Below the pieces are notes generated by a model. It saw only the letters and a program-made list of their open reading frames with translations. It was not told the DNA's origin and ran no database searches. From positions 1 to 64,000 of the forward strand of contig PYJC01000173.1 in NCBI GenBank assembly GCA_003635255.1: 64,000 nt of DNA. Reading direction: 5' to 3'. Shown one piece after another: positions 41,007 through 51,430 of the stretch; the first letter of the stretch is position 1, and every line of letters begins with the position of its first letter. The translations under genes and the position numbers were made by a program. This stretch comes from Candidatus Poribacteria bacterium (GTDB lineage: Bacteria; Poribacteria; WGA-4E; WGA-3G).

Positions 41007-43532
41007 TCAATCATCCTCAGTGCCGCGTCGTAAACGGAACGGATCACTTTTGGCAATTTCTGTAATGAGTGCCGAACTTCTATAACCTTCAACTTCAAGT
41101 TGTGCAACGATCCGATCAATCGTCGGTCGGTCGTAATATTCCAGTCCTCTCCCCAAAGCATAGGTCAACATCTTTTCCGTCAAACAGCGAACAAATTGTT
41201 GTTTCCTGTCTTTAAGGATCTGTTTCAGGTCTGCTATACCGTCAAAAGCGGTGCCATCCGGCAATACCGCTGTTGTATCAATCTCCAATTCACCCTCCTT
41301 TTTCCGAAACGCCCCGATAGCATTATAGTTTTCGAGTGCGAATCCGATAGGGTCCATCTTGGCGTGGCAGTTGGCACATGCGGGATCTTCTCGGTGCTGT
41401 TCAAGACGCTCTCGCAAGGTAGTCCCAGTAATAGCCTCGTGATCCTCTTCCAATTCTGGGACATCTGGTGGCGGTGGCGGTGGCGGTGAACCGAGAATCT
41501 GTTCCAGCACCCAACGTCCTCTTTTCACGGGTGAGGTACGGGTCGGGTTAGAGGTCACTGTCAGGACGCTGGCGTGGGTGAGTATCCCACCGCGTGAGGT
41601 ACCCTGCACAGCAACGCGCCGAAACGCTTTGCCTTTAATCGCTTCGCCACCGGGAACAGTTTTTTTCTGTCCCATCCAGTTACCTTGTGTGTCGGTAATA
41701 CCGTAATGGTTCGCCAACTCTTGGTTGAGGAAGGTGTAATCTGCGTCAAGCAGATCGAGGACGCTTCTATCTTCGCTGAAGATTGATTCAAGAAAGAGTT
41801 CTGTCTCTTTCAACATCGCCGCACGCAATCTGCGACCGAAGGTCGGAAATCGCTCGGAATCGGGAGTAACCGTTGCGATGCGTTGAATCTGCAGCCATTG
41901 TGAACCAAAATCGCGTGCTAATTCCGTCGCCTTCGGATCCGCTAACATCTGTTTAACTTGTGCCTCAAGATTGACGGTTAACTGATTTTGCTTGGCAAGT
42001 TCAAAGAGTTCGTCGTCAGGCATGCTGCTCCAAAGGAAGTAGGAGAGCCGCGAGGCAAGTTGAAACTCATCAATCGGGTATGGCTCTGGAGTTTGCGGAC
42101 GGTCATCTAACTCCAATCGAAATAGGAATTTTGGTGAACAGAGAATAACTTTGATGGCTTCCTGAATACCAGCTTCCCATTTCGCGCCATCGGCTTGGAC
42201 GGATTCTACGAACTGCGTGAGTTGTTCGATTTCGCCCTCAGTCGGCGGACGGCGGTATCCACCCTGAAGCAGGCGGGTCAATACTTCACGGGTCTGTTCT
42301 ATTTGTGGAATGTCCGGTGTGCATGCCAAGATTTCGAGTTGGGTGTCGGGTCGAGTATCCAATGGACCTTCTGCCCAGAGTGTCCGAATTTGGAGTTTTG
42401 AGGGTAGGTCGCCGTCTGTAGGCTTAACCATCGCAATTCCCGCACTTTCGATGTTCGGGATGCCGGTAACAAGCACCTCAACGGTCTGGGTCTTTTTTGG
42501 GTTGCGGGAGGTAATCTCGAAGGTTTTTAGGATTTTGATCTTATTATCGGCTGCAGGGTCCACGCCAACCAGTCGTGCAAGTTCTGCTGGCGGGGAGACC
42601 TCTTCTAATGCTTCACCCTGAATAAATAGCGCGATTTCAACAGGCGTTTGACTCTCAGACGCAGCGATAGGCGTTTCATTATCGGTTTCAGTAGCCGAAG
42701 TTTCACTATAAGCATCGGTCTCAGCGGCAGGGGTTCCATTATCAGGTTCAACGTAGAGTGTTGCCTTGTAGAGGATTTCTTCTTCGGGGAACATCCTGAA
42801 AAAGGTCGCACCTGTCGTAAAGGGACCAGATTTCCACGCCTCTGTAGCGGTTGGATCGAGTAGCCGGAAACGTGTATCAGGGACATCATCGTGGCGTGGA
42901 TTGAGGCGTGAACCTCTCTGGTAGCGTTTTGATGGCGGCGGTGGTTCCACTAAAATCACGCGCGTGGCGATGGCTTCCGCCGCTTCGAGATAGCGTTCCA
43001 TCAGGAGCGGTGACATCGTCAGCACATCACCGATATTATCAAATCCGTGTCCTACGTCATCGGCGGGGAAATTTTCGGTAGGATCGAAATCAACACCGAG
43101 CAGGTCTCGAACGGTATTTTTGTATTCGACTCTGTTGAGGCGGCGCACTGTGACGCGCCCCGGATCCGGTTTAGCCGTGCGATCGGCGTGTTCAAAGATG
43201 GCTTCAATGTGTGCAACAAACGCATCTGATGCTTCTATAGTCGGCTGCTCGCTGTCTGAGGGAGGCATTTGACCCGTCGTTAACATATCAAGTACGCGGT
43301 CCCAGACATCGCGGTTTTCAATCAGTGACAGGTTGTCCGTGAATGCATCGAGCGCGAGTTCTGCAGCGGGTTCATCACCCGCATGGCAGTCAAAACAGAA
43401 CTGTTTCAAGAATGGGGTGCCTTCGCGTGAAAAACGGGTGTTTTGATTTTCACCCAAACTGAGGGTGAAGACAACGAGTATCAACACCGAAATCAGACAG
43501 AGGCATCGCAATATGTAATTAAGTGAAATCAT
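41007..43532 (-). CDS. DUF1592/DUF1588/DUF1587-type protein with cytochrome c-like ends
   Basis: The protein has 841 residues with a signal segment ([20 protein letters not shown]). An N-terminal cytochrome c-like domain carries CFDCH (CxxCH). Then follow the DUF1587 region ([20 protein letters not shown]), a beta-rich insert, DUF1595/DUF1592 ([35 protein letters not shown]), DUF1588 ([20 protein letters not shown], with a second CxxCH in CANCH) and the C-terminal DUF1585 ([18 protein letters not shown]). The family is typical of planctomycete-like bacteria and usually paired with DUF1552; a periplasmic redox or oxidative polysaccharide role is suspected but not proven. Confidence 0.88.
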   Translation of the reverse strand: MISLNYILRCLCLISVLILVVFTLSLGENQNTRFSREGTPFLKQFCFDCHAGDEPAAELALDAFTDNLSLIENRDVWDRVLDMLTTGQMPPSDSEQPTIEASDAFVAHIEAIFEHADRTAKPDPGRVTVRRLNRVEYKNTVRDLLGVDFDPTENFPADDVGHGFDNIGDVLTMSPLLMERYLEAAEAIATRVILVEPPPPSKRYQRGSRLNPRHDDVPDTRFRLLDPTATEAWKSGPFTTGATFFRMFPEEEILYKATLYVEPDNGTPAAETDAYSETSATETDNETPIAASESQTPVEIALFIQGEALEEVSPPAELARLVGVDPAADNKIKILKTFEITSRNPKKTQTVEVLVTGIPNIESAGIAMVKPTDGDLPSKLQIRTLWAEGPLDTRPDTQLEILACTPDIPQIEQTREVLTRLLQGGYRRPPTEGEIEQLTQFVESVQADGAKWEAGIQEAIKVILCSPKFLFRLELDDRPQTPEPYPIDEFQLASRLSYFLWSSMPDDELFELAKQNQLTVNLEAQVKQMLADPKATELARDFGSQWLQIQRIATVTPDSERFPTFGRRLRAAMLKETELFLESIFSEDRSVLDLLDADYTFLNQELANHYGITDTQGNWMGQKKTVPGGEAIKGKAFRRVAVQGTSRGGILTHASVLTVTSNPTRTSPVKRGRWVLEQILGSPPPPPPPDVPELEEDHEAITGTTLRERLEQHREDPACANCHAKMDPIGFALENYNAIGAFRKKEGELEIDTTAVLPDGTAFDGIADLKQILKDRKQQFVRCLTEKMLTYALGRGLEYYDRPTIDRIVAQLEVEGYRSSALITEIAKSDPFRLRRGTEDD

Positions 43533-43683
43533 GGATTTACGCTTCCAAAACTACAGAATGGGGTTGCGCTTGCTGAACAATATTGTGTCTATTATGTTTT
43601 CTGTGACATTATAGTAATAATACCATGACCCGATGTGCAAAATCAAGCAAAAGCGTAAAGGAGGTTCAGTTTTCCAACAAAAT

Positions 43684-43712
43684 TTGATTTTTTGAAGTAG
43701 ACTTGCTAAAAT
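43684..43712 (+). promoter_or_regulatory. Promoter of the malate/lactate dehydrogenase-type gene
   Basis: TTGATT (43684-43689), a 17-bp spacer and TAAAAT (43707-43712), followed by AAAGGAG and the ATG at 43768. Confidence 0.65.
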
Positions 43713-43767
43713 GGTGGTACAAGAAATTTGGACACTTGTCCTGCCAATCCAAAGGAGTGTCTCTGCC

Positions 43768-44838
43768 ATGAATCAACACGAACAGGAAGTTATTGTAAAT
43801 GCGTCAGCGTTGCAAAGTGTCTGTAGCCAACTTTACCAAGAAGTCGGTGTTGCGCAATCGGATGCGGATACCATTGCGGAAATGCAGGTCCTTATGGACT
43901 TGCGTGGTGTTCATTCGCACGCGACACGCGGTCTACCGGGTTATGTTCGAGGCATCATCAGCGGGAATATTAATCCGAATCCCCAACTCCGGACGCTTGA
44001 GAATAATCCTGCCTCTGTTCTGTTAGATGGCGACCAGGGATTAGGGCATCTCGTCAGTATTCGTGCGATGAACCTCGCTATTGAAAAGGCGAAGTCCACC
44101 TCAATTGGTGTGGCTATTGTTCGGAACAGCAATCACTTCGGGGCTGCCTCCAGCCATGCGATGCGAGCAATTCCACACGATATGATCGGTTTCGCAACGA
44201 CCAACGGACTCGGTGTAAATGTTGCTGTCTTCGGGGCAAGGAGTGTCTCGATCGGGAATAATGCGTTCTCCTATGCCATCCCTGCTGGTGAAGAACCGCC
44301 GATTGTGTTGGATATGGCGTGCGGTGCCGCTGCCGCTGGACGGATCGGGACTGCAAGGTTGTATCAGGAAAAAATCCCATTGGGATGGGCACTCGACGCG
44401 GATGGCAACGAAACTGAGGATCCGGGGAAAGTCGCCGCTATTCTACCCGCCGCAGGTCCGAAGGGTTCTGCCCTTGCGATCGTGATGGATGTTTTGTGCG
44501 GTCCGTTGAGTGGTGGATTGATGGGCATTAACAAACGGTTTCAGCCCGGAGACACACCACTCGAAAAACGCGTGTCCTCACACTTTTTCTTCGCAATTAA
44601 TATCGCCAGTTTTACCGCTGTTTCAGAGTTCAAAGCTGAAATTGATCGGCAGATTCGGATGACACGTCAAGCCACCCCACGCGCCGGTTTTACGCGCGTC
44701 ACGCTACCCGGTGAGATTGAGTGGGAATTAACACAAGAACGCCTCGCAAACGGGATACCGCTTCATAAGGAACCGTTGGGAACGCTTGAACAACTTGCTG
44801 ACGAGTTAGGTGTCGAAATTCCGTGGGATAGACAATGA
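43768..44838 (+). CDS. Malate/L-lactate/ureidoglycolate dehydrogenase family enzyme
   Basis: The start ATG 43768 is chosen because AAAGGAG precedes it and the promoter at 43684 lies upstream of it. The protein has 356 residues. Family landmarks are DLRGVHSHATRGLPGYV (substrate His), DGDQGLGHLVS, GVAIVRNSNHFGAASSHA, NNAFSYAIPAGEEPP, LDMACGAAAAGRI and GPKGSALAIVMDVLCGPLSG. This NAD(P)-dependent 2-hydroxyacid dehydrogenase family (Ldh_2) includes malate, lactate, sulfolactate and ureidoglycolate enzymes; the substrate is open. The neighbouring carbamoyltransferase makes a ureido-compound pathway possible but unproven. Confidence 0.88.
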   Translation: MNQHEQEVIVNASALQSVCSQLYQEVGVAQSDADTIAEMQVLMDLRGVHSHATRGLPGYVRGIISGNINPNPQLRTLENNPASVLLDGDQGLGHLVSIRAMNLAIEKAKSTSIGVAIVRNSNHFGAASSHAMRAIPHDMIGFATTNGLGVNVAVFGARSVSIGNNAFSYAIPAGEEPPIVLDMACGAAAAGRIGTARLYQEKIPLGWALDADGNETEDPGKVAAILPAAGPKGSALAIVMDVLCGPLSGGLMGINKRFQPGDTPLEKRVSSHFFFAINIASFTAVSEFKAEIDRQIRMTRQATPRAGFTRVTLPGEIEWELTQERLANGIPLHKEPLGTLEQLADELGVEIPWDRQ

Positions 44839-44911
44839 AGTCAGAAATCTCGGTTAGAAACCCCTCCTACAAGAGTAATTCGTGACAATTGAATGGCTCT
44901 CTGAAAAACAT

Positions 44912-44940
44912 TTGACATTTGACTGAAAGTTAGGTATAAT
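44912..44940 (+). promoter_or_regulatory. Consensus sigma70 promoter
   Basis: TTGACA (44912-44917), exactly 17 bp, TATAAT (44935-44940): both boxes are perfect. It lies just after CAATTGAATGGCTCT (44886-44900), which equals the end of the 4324-4466 element, so the promoter may have arrived or been altered with an element end. Confidence 0.85.
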
Positions 44941-45037
44941 TATGCTTTCTTATTTCTCTGAAAGCAGTCGAAAACAATAACAGTAGGCGTAGGTGTTCCT
45001 GTGGTTTGCGGAAAGTCTATCTATTGTGGAGGTAATT

Positions 45038-45976
45038 ATGCACCTAATTACGCTGGACCCTTGGTCAGAAAAAGATATTCTTGAAACGGTTGAAGACAGC
45101 CTCAATATAAAAAAATATCCCGAAAAATATAGACACGCTGTAGGTGGGAAGAGCCTCTGTCTGCTGTTCCAAAAGACCTCCACGCGGACACGCTGCGCCG
45201 GTGAAATCGGTATTACACACCTCGGTGGACACGCACACTATCTCGATTGGCGGACAACAAACTTCGCTTTAGCCGATCTCAGCGACGAAATGCGTGTGCT
45301 CTCGGCGTATGTTGATATTATTTTAGCGCGCTTCTTAAAACACGCAGATCTCGTTGAAGCCGCTGCTGCCGCAACTGTCCCAATAATTAACGGGTGCTGC
45401 GACAAATACCATCCAACACAGGCACTCGGTGATCTAATGACAATACAGGAGCATCTCGGTAGACTTGAAGGTGTCAAATTGTGCTTCATCGGTGTGCATA
45501 ACAACGTCTGTAATTCACTGATTGCTGCCGGAATGAAGGTAGGTATTGAAGTCACTGTCGTCGCACCGGAAGTGAACCCCGCTGCTGTTGATAAAGCACT
45601 ATGGAACGCAGCCGCTCGGAAAGGTCTTTATAAAGTGCTTGACACCGGAAGTATCAACGTCGGCAGTGCGTTGGAAAGCGTCATCGCCGAAAGCGATATT
45701 GTCTATACGGATACGTGGGTGGACATGGAATTTTTCACAGATCCTGCTTTTGCTGAAGAACGAGAACGGCGGCTAAAAAAGATGATGCCCTACCAATTGA
45801 ATACCGAACTCTTAAACGGACACGAGTGCAAGATTATGCACTGCCTTCCCGCACATCACGGATATGAGATTTCGGGTGAACTCGTCAACGATGAACGCTC
45901 AATTATCTTTGAACAGTCCGAAAACCGTCTCCATAGCATGAAAGCGATCCTGCTCAGATTGCTTGCGCACGCCTAA
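45038..45976 (+). CDS. Ornithine/aspartate carbamoyltransferase family protein with an atypical substrate loop
   Basis: The start ATG 45038 follows GTGGAGGTAATT. The protein has 312 residues. Carbamoyl-phosphate residues are intact: FQKTSTRTR with S48-R52 and HPTQALGDL (125-133). The C-terminal HCLPAHHGYE is the ornithine transcarbamylase HCLP motif. The ornithine-binding SMG loop, which normally follows in VYTDVWVSMG, reads VYTDTWVDMEF here, so a different amino acceptor is likely. The family includes N-acetylornithine, putrescine and ureido-type transferases. It is transcribed from a consensus promoter and is followed 30 bases later by a threonine-synthase-like gene. Confidence 0.85.
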   Translation: MHLITLDPWSEKDILETVEDSLNIKKYPEKYRHAVGGKSLCLLFQKTSTRTRCAGEIGITHLGGHAHYLDWRTTNFALADLSDEMRVLSAYVDIILARFLKHADLVEAAAAATVPIINGCCDKYHPTQALGDLMTIQEHLGRLEGVKLCFIGVHNNVCNSLIAAGMKVGIEVTVVAPEVNPAAVDKALWNAAARKGLYKVLDTGSINVGSALESVIAESDIVYTDTWVDMEFFTDPAFAEERERRLKKMMPYQLNTELLNGHECKIMHCLPAHHGYEISGELVNDERSIIFEQSENRLHSMKAILLRLLAHA

Positions 45977-46006
45977 TTCACCCGCTATGATAAAAGGAAA
46001 TTTTTC

Positions 46007-47182
46007 TTGGACCAACATCCCTCTTTTTCATACGACGAAACGTTAAAAGAACTTGAATGCAGCAAGTGTGGTGAAACGTATCCGCATACCGAGCCTCAGA
46101 ATGTCTGTAATACCTGTGGGAAACCGCTGCTTGCGCGTTACGCGCTTGAACAACTATCAGAGACATGGACACGCGATACGCTGCTATTGAGACCCGCATC
46201 GCTCTGGCGTTATAGTGAACTTCTTCCTATATCCCATCCTATGGACATAGTGACGCTTGGAGAGACGATGACACCGCTCATCCGGACGAAAAGATTAGGC
46301 GCGAAGTTTGGGCTTCCAGAGGTATGGATAAAAGACGAGTCTCGGTTACCGACTGGCAGTTTCAAGGCACGCGGTTTAGCGATGGCGGTATCCAAGGCGA
46401 AGGCTCTCGGATTGACCCAGTTAGCAATCCCGTCCGCTGGCAATGCTGCTACAGCACTCTCGGTTTATGCCGCCGCCGCAGGCATCACCGCACACATCTT
46501 TATGCCACAAGACACACCCGCTTTCAATAAAGAGACGTGTCAACTCGCAGGGGCGAACGTTACGCTGATTGATGGGCTCATCAACGATGCTGGCAGAATT
46601 GTCGCTGAACGTAAGGCGCGTGAAGGGTGGTTTGACGTATCGACTCTCAAAGAGCCGTACCGAGTAGAAGGCAAAAAGACAATGGGATTTGAACTTGCAG
46701 AGCAATTGGGTTGGGAACTCCCCGATGTTATCATCTATCCAACGGGTGGCGGCACAGGGATTGTTGGGATGTGGAAAGGCTTTGCGGAATTAGAGGCGAT
46801 CGGATGGATCGGTAAGAAAAGACCACGCTTTATCTCGGTGCAATCAACAGGCTGCGCGCCAATTGTTAAGGCGTGGGAAGAAGGGGCAACCGAAGCGACT
46901 CCGTGGCGTGACGCGCATACCGTTGCGAGCGGTTTACGCGTGCCACAAGCGATCGGCGATTTTCTTATTTTAGAGGCGATTCGTAAAAGCGATGGTGCCG
47001 CGATTGCCGTTTCAGATGATGCCATCCGTGAGGCAATGCAACTACTCCCGACAACCGAAGGACTTTTGACCTGTCCTGAAGGTGCAGCGACCGTCGCTGC
47101 ACTCAAACAACTTGTTGTGAACGGAATGATTGAACCTTCCGAGCGTGTTGTCCTATTCAATACGGGTGGCTATCAAGCATAA
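46007..47182 (+). CDS. Threonine-synthase-like PLP enzyme
   Basis: The start is TTG 46007 behind AAAAGGAAA, because no ATG occurs before the zinc ribbon. The protein has 391 residues. An N-terminal zinc ribbon (LECSKCGETYP, VCNTCGKP) is followed by the fold-type II PLP core: LGETMTPLIRTKRLG, KDESRLPTGSFKARG with the Schiff-base lysine, IPSAGNAATALSVYAA, YPTGGGTGIVGMWKG and the terminal ERVVLFNTGGYQA. This matches short bacterial threonine synthases, though a related cystathionine/diaminopropionate-type activity cannot be excluded. It shares an operon with the carbamoyltransferase. Confidence 0.85.
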   Translation: MDQHPSFSYDETLKELECSKCGETYPHTEPQNVCNTCGKPLLARYALEQLSETWTRDTLLLRPASLWRYSELLPISHPMDIVTLGETMTPLIRTKRLGAKFGLPEVWIKDESRLPTGSFKARGLAMAVSKAKALGLTQLAIPSAGNAATALSVYAAAAGITAHIFMPQDTPAFNKETCQLAGANVTLIDGLINDAGRIVAERKAREGWFDVSTLKEPYRVEGKKTMGFELAEQLGWELPDVIIYPTGGGTGIVGMWKGFAELEAIGWIGKKRPRFISVQSTGCAPIVKAWEEGATEATPWRDAHTVASGLRVPQAIGDFLILEAIRKSDGAAIAVSDDAIREAMQLLPTTEGLLTCPEGAATVAALKQLVVNGMIEPSERVVLFNTGGYQA

Positions 47183-47192
47183 AGCGTAATCA

Positions 47193-47930
47193 CTACCGAT
47201 TTTCAAGATAGTCGTAAGTTGGCTTTTCCTTGGTTTCCTCTCCTTCTTCAGACTCCTTGTTCCTGAGATGGTAGCCTACCTCAGACTTACGTACCGATAT
47301 AATCGGATAGGGACCATCAAATCCAGTGACTACGCCTTGGATTTCAACTGGTTTACCGCTATTTCCGGCATCCGTCCGAAGTTGATCAAATTCAGGATTC
47401 GCGTCGAAAACGAATTTCTGTCCCTGATTCCCGGTGGTGAATGCATGCTGGATATTAGAGGTGTCAGGTCGCCAGCGTCGCCACGACGGAACGTTTCGGA
47501 TATAACTCCGCGAGAAACCTGGGTGTGCGAAGAGGTGACCGCGAATAGTAGCCTCAGTTTTGAGGACACGAGCACTCCCAAGCCCGTGGCGACCCCGAAA
47601 ACGCGAATCATTAAGCTGTCGCATGATGTCATAGACATCAAACGTATGCGTCTCACTGTATTCATTAACGCCGTGTCTCGGCTTGACTTCCACAACGGTC
47701 GTGAAAAGTCGCTTCCTACCGTGTTTGTCAACAGGTGTGCTGAACGTAATATCCTTTGGATCTGCCCACGGTTTCAACAATCGTCGAATCTGCCACGCAT
47801 CGGCATTGCTCACAACATCGGAAATCTCTATTTTCAAGACGACGGGTTCCTCAGCCATGCTCACCATACTGATTCCTACAAATAGAAGGACCACCAGAAA
47901 AGTGAGCCAATAGAAATGTGTACGTTTCAT
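47193..47930 (-). CDS. Exported HMA-like domain protein
   Basis: ATG 47930 is chosen since GAGGGG lies six bases upstream; ATG 47936 is two codons earlier and overlaps that site. The protein has 245 residues with a signal peptide (HFYWLTFLVVLLFVGISMVS). Residues ~28-80 have the ferredoxin-like beta-alpha-beta rhythm of heavy-metal-associated domains (VVLKIEISDVVSNADAWQIR, ITFSTPVDKHGRKRLFTTVV) but lack the CxxC pair. The C terminus (KPVEIQGVVTGFDGPYPIIS) looks like a small beta barrel. Position downstream of the metal efflux pump suggests a metal-related role, not shown by residues. Confidence 0.6.
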   Translation of the reverse strand: MKRTHFYWLTFLVVLLFVGISMVSMAEEPVVLKIEISDVVSNADAWQIRRLLKPWADPKDITFSTPVDKHGRKRLFTTVVEVKPRHGVNEYSETHTFDVYDIMRQLNDSRFRGRHGLGSARVLKTEATIRGHLFAHPGFSRSYIRNVPSWRRWRPDTSNIQHAFTTGNQGQKFVFDANPEFDQLRTDAGNSGKPVEIQGVVTGFDGPYPIISVRKSEVGYHLRNKESEEGEETKEKPTYDYLENR

Positions 47931-48234
47931 TTTCATCCCCTCGCTTAATCTGTAGGTTTAACGTTTCTTGCTCTCATTATACACTATTTGAAAAAAAAAG
48001 TTCCCAAAAAATTACAAGTATTCAATCCGATGGTTCCATAACCTAAAATGTCCTTTGATTCAAATGGAACATAGTGATGTTTCCTAATCGTCTATTATTA
48101 ATGACGCGTTTTACGAGTGAAAAGGGTGCATAATTTTAGAAAATATCAAAATTCTACGTTTTGCAACGTGAGTTTGATCGTCTAAAAATGTAAACGTTCA
48201 GCACCACAAAGAAGTTTACAGTGTGTCACATAAT

Positions 48235-51200
48235 TTACGAGTTCGCGCTTTTACGTTGGAAACCCGCTATCCAGCTTAATTCGACGATGTAGTATAATAC
48301 TGGCAAGACGAGCAGCGTTAAAAGTGTGGCTGTTATCATGCCACCACTGATGACAATTGCAAGCGGTTTCTGGAGTTCTGCCCCCGAACCGTGTGCGAGT
48401 GCGAGTGGAAGCATCCCTAACCCTGTGGTCAGTGCTGTCATTAACACTGGACTGATGCGCTCCTCGGCACCTTTTATGACAGCATCGTAGAGCGACATGC
48501 CTTCTGAACGCAGTGTGTTAATGTGTGTCACCAAAATGATGCCGTTTCGTACAGCGATACCGAACAGTAAAATAAAACCTACCATTGATGGAATACTCAA
48601 CACACCGCCGGTGAGGAAAATACTGACAACACCACCGATCAACGCTAAGGGTAGGTTCAACATCACCAACAGTGAAAGCCGAAATGAACCCATTGCCAGA
48701 AACAGTAGAACACAAATACCAGCAATCACAAAACCTGTCTGGATCAGGATTCTTCTTTGTGCTGACTGTTGACTCTCAAACTGTCCACCATAGGTAAGAA
48801 AATACGCTTCGGGTAGATCGATATGTTCGTTAATCTTTTGCTGAACTTCGGCAATAAAATTACCGAGATCCCTGCCTTGAACATTACACTGAATGACGAT
48901 ACGCCGAGAGACGTTCTCGCGGTTGATTGTATTTGGTCCGTAGCCGAAACTGACATCGGCGACCTGTTTTAACCGGACGAATGCCCCTGAGGGTGTTTTG
49001 AGTTCCAAGTTCCCGACAGATTCAAGGGTGTTAACAAGTGTCGGATCAACCCGAATCAGAAGCGCATATTGGCGTTGCCCTTGAATAATCTGACTGACTG
49101 CTTCGCCTTTGAATGCGGTTTCTGTAAAATGGGTCACGTCCTCAACCTTCAAACCGTAGCGTGCCGCTTCATGACGCTTGACTTTGATCTGAAGTTGTTC
49201 GACTTGTACCTGCTGCTCCACTTGTAAATCGGCTACCCCTTCAATTTCTGAGATAACCGCTTTGATCTCCTCCGCTTTCTGTCTGAGTGTACCAAGATCT
49301 GGCCCAAACAACTTCAACGCCACTTGTGCGCTGACCCCAGACAAAAGGTGGTCCAGACGGTGTTGGATCGGTTGACCGACGGATACAAGAACGCCCGGAA
49401 AGTTTTCTGGAGATAGCAGCGTGCGTACTTCAGTCAGAATCGCTTCCCGTGTTTTTTCCCGTTCATCGGGCGGTATAAAATTCACAAGGATTTCGTGTGT
49501 ATTCACATCGTGGGCATGCTCATCGGCTTCCGCACGTCCTGTGCGACTGCTGACACTTGTCACTTCTGGAATTGTTAAGAGCCGCGTTTCTATCTCTCTA
49601 CCGATACGTGTCGATTCGCCCAACGAGGTTCCGGGAGGTGAAAAGACACTGATGATGAATGTGGCTTCATCCATAACGGGTAAAAATTCGCGCCCCAAAC
49701 GCGGAATTGCTGTCACTGTCAACGCTACCAATAACAGTGCTAACACCACAACTGTCCAACGCAGACGCATAACCAGCGCAAGCATAGGGCGATAAGCGCG
49801 TTTAATCCACACAACTACAGGACTCTCTTTTGGCGGTGGTGGTTCTGAATCGGAGTCTGTTCTCATGTGCTGCCATCGGAAACGGGTTAGCAGCAAATCG
49901 CTTAGGACGGGAACCACTGTGAGCGCAACGAGTAGTGATGCTGCCATGGAGATAACAACCGCCCAACCGAGTGGACGGAACATCCTGCCCTCCATGCCGC
50001 TGAGGCTAAACAACGGCACAAAAACGAGAATGATAATCAACGTCGCGAAAACAATTGATGCTCGAATCTCATCACTGGCGCGCGTCACAACTTCTGCTGG
50101 CGTTTCTTCTGGTTCCTCACCGCTATAACGGCGGCGGAAGTATTCCTGCAATCGTCGAAAGATGTTTTCGACATAGACAATCGCGTCATCTACCACCATT
50201 CCGACAGCAATCGCCAGACCGGCGAGCGTCATGATGTTGAGGGTGTCTCCCTGCGAAAGCAAGGCAATCACTGCGATGATTAGCGAGAGTGGAATCGCTG
50301 TTAGGGTAATCAGTGCGGTACGGATGTTAAAGAGGAAAATCACCAGAATGATGACGACGAGAATAGCGCCATCGCGTAGCGCATCTTTGACAGTATCAAC
50401 GGCACGGTGAATCAACGCTGCTTGTGAGTATTCAACTTTAATCTTTACGCCTTCAGGCATTGACCGCTCCAGTGATTTCAGGGCGGCAGTAACTTTATCA
50501 CTGAGGTTTATCGTATTAATGCCCGGTTGTTTGATGACCTTGCCCAAGACGGTTTCTTTGCCGTTGTGACTTCCAGCACCGCGCCGAATTTCTGGGATTG
50601 ACCCAATTTTCACAGTAGCGACATCCTTAACAAGAATCGGCGCACTGTGACCGCGGACACTTACAACAACGTTTTCAATATCGGCAACCGTAGAAATCCG
50701 TCCCAACCCTCGAATCATTAGTTCGCGCGACGCTTTGATAAGGAAACCACCAGCGGAGTTTTCGTTGCTCTTCTCAAGTGCCGAAGCAACGTCTTCGAGT
50801 GAGATATGATAACTTATCAACCGCTCAGGATTGACGAAAACTTGAAATTGTTTCACGTATCCGCCAATGTTGATTACGTTAGCGATACCACCCTGCGACT
50901 GCAGTTGGTATCGGATGACCCAATCTGCCAAGTCCCGCATCTCCATCTCGTCAAATTCTCCTGTTTCATCAACAAGGGCATATTCTATAATCTCACCCAA
51001 GAGAGAAGAAGTCGGTAAGATTATCGGAGCATCAACGCCTTCCGGCAGATCTGGTGCGACGAGTTGCAGCCGCTCAGAAACCATCTGTCGTGCGAGAAAT
51101 ATGTCCATGCCCCAGTCAAATTCAATAAAAACGAGGGACAAACCGATTGCCGACGAAGACCTGACCCGTGTAACACTCGGTGCACCGTTCATCGCGCTTT

Positions 51201-51408
51201 CAACGGGTAGTGTGACGAGTGTTTCCATCTCCTCTGGTGACCAGCCGTGTGCTTCAGTCAGGACGGTAATACGGGGTGGGTTGATATCAGGATAGACATC
51301 AATTGGTGCTGATTGAAACATACGGAAGCCGATGATAACCGCGACAATCGTGCAGGCGATGACGAGGAGCCTGTTTTTCAGTGAAACCTCGGTGATTTTC
51401 GACCACAT
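48235..51408 (-). CDS. Heavy-metal efflux RND transporter, CusA/CzcA family
   Basis: The start is ATG 51408 (MWSKITEVSLKNRLLVIACT) behind GGAGAAGAATCA. The protein has 1057 residues, the usual length of the family. Landmarks are FQSAPIDVYPDINPPRITVL, the TM4 motif AIAVGMVVDDAIVYVENIFR with acidic residues for proton relay, FSLSGMEGRMFRPLGWAVVI, FLPVMDEATFIISVFSPPGT, HRLDHLLSGVSAQVALKLFG and FGIAVRNGIILVTHINTLRS. It pumps metal cations out of the periplasm using the proton gradient. The specific metal is not evident. It is the last gene of the tripartite operon. Confidence 0.92.
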   Translation of the reverse strand: MWSKITEVSLKNRLLVIACTIVAVIIGFRMFQSAPIDVYPDINPPRITVLTEAHGWSPEEMETLVTLPVESAMNGAPSVTRVRSSSAIGLSLVFIEFDWGMDIFLARQMVSERLQLVAPDLPEGVDAPIILPTSSLLGEIIEYALVDETGEFDEMEMRDLADWVIRYQLQSQGGIANVINIGGYVKQFQVFVNPERLISYHISLEDVASALEKSNENSAGGFLIKASRELMIRGLGRISTVADIENVVVSVRGHSAPILVKDVATVKIGSIPEIRRGAGSHNGKETVLGKVIKQPGINTINLSDKVTAALKSLERSMPEGVKIKVEYSQAALIHRAVDTVKDALRDGAILVVIILVIFLFNIRTALITLTAIPLSLIIAVIALLSQGDTLNIMTLAGLAIAVGMVVDDAIVYVENIFRRLQEYFRRRYSGEEPEETPAEVVTRASDEIRASIVFATLIIILVFVPLFSLSGMEGRMFRPLGWAVVISMAASLLVALTVVPVLSDLLLTRFRWQHMRTDSDSEPPPPKESPVVVWIKRAYRPMLALVMRLRWTVVVLALLLVALTVTAIPRLGREFLPVMDEATFIISVFSPPGTSLGESTRIGREIETRLLTIPEVTSVSSRTGRAEADEHAHDVNTHEILVNFIPPDEREKTREAILTEVRTLLSPENFPGVLVSVGQPIQHRLDHLLSGVSAQVALKLFGPDLGTLRQKAEEIKAVISEIEGVADLQVEQQVQVEQLQIKVKRHEAARYGLKVEDVTHFTETAFKGEAVSQIIQGQRQYALLIRVDPTLVNTLESVGNLELKTPSGAFVRLKQVADVSFGYGPNTINRENVSRRIVIQCNVQGRDLGNFIAEVQQKINEHIDLPEAYFLTYGGQFESQQSAQRRILIQTGFVIAGICVLLFLAMGSFRLSLLVMLNLPLALIGGVVSIFLTGGVLSIPSMVGFILLFGIAVRNGIILVTHINTLRSEGMSLYDAVIKGAEERISPVLMTALTTGLGMLPLALAHGSGAELQKPLAIVISGGMITATLLTLLVLPVLYYIVELSWIAGFQRKSANS

Positions 51409-51430
51409 TGATTCTTCTCCTCTACCTGCT

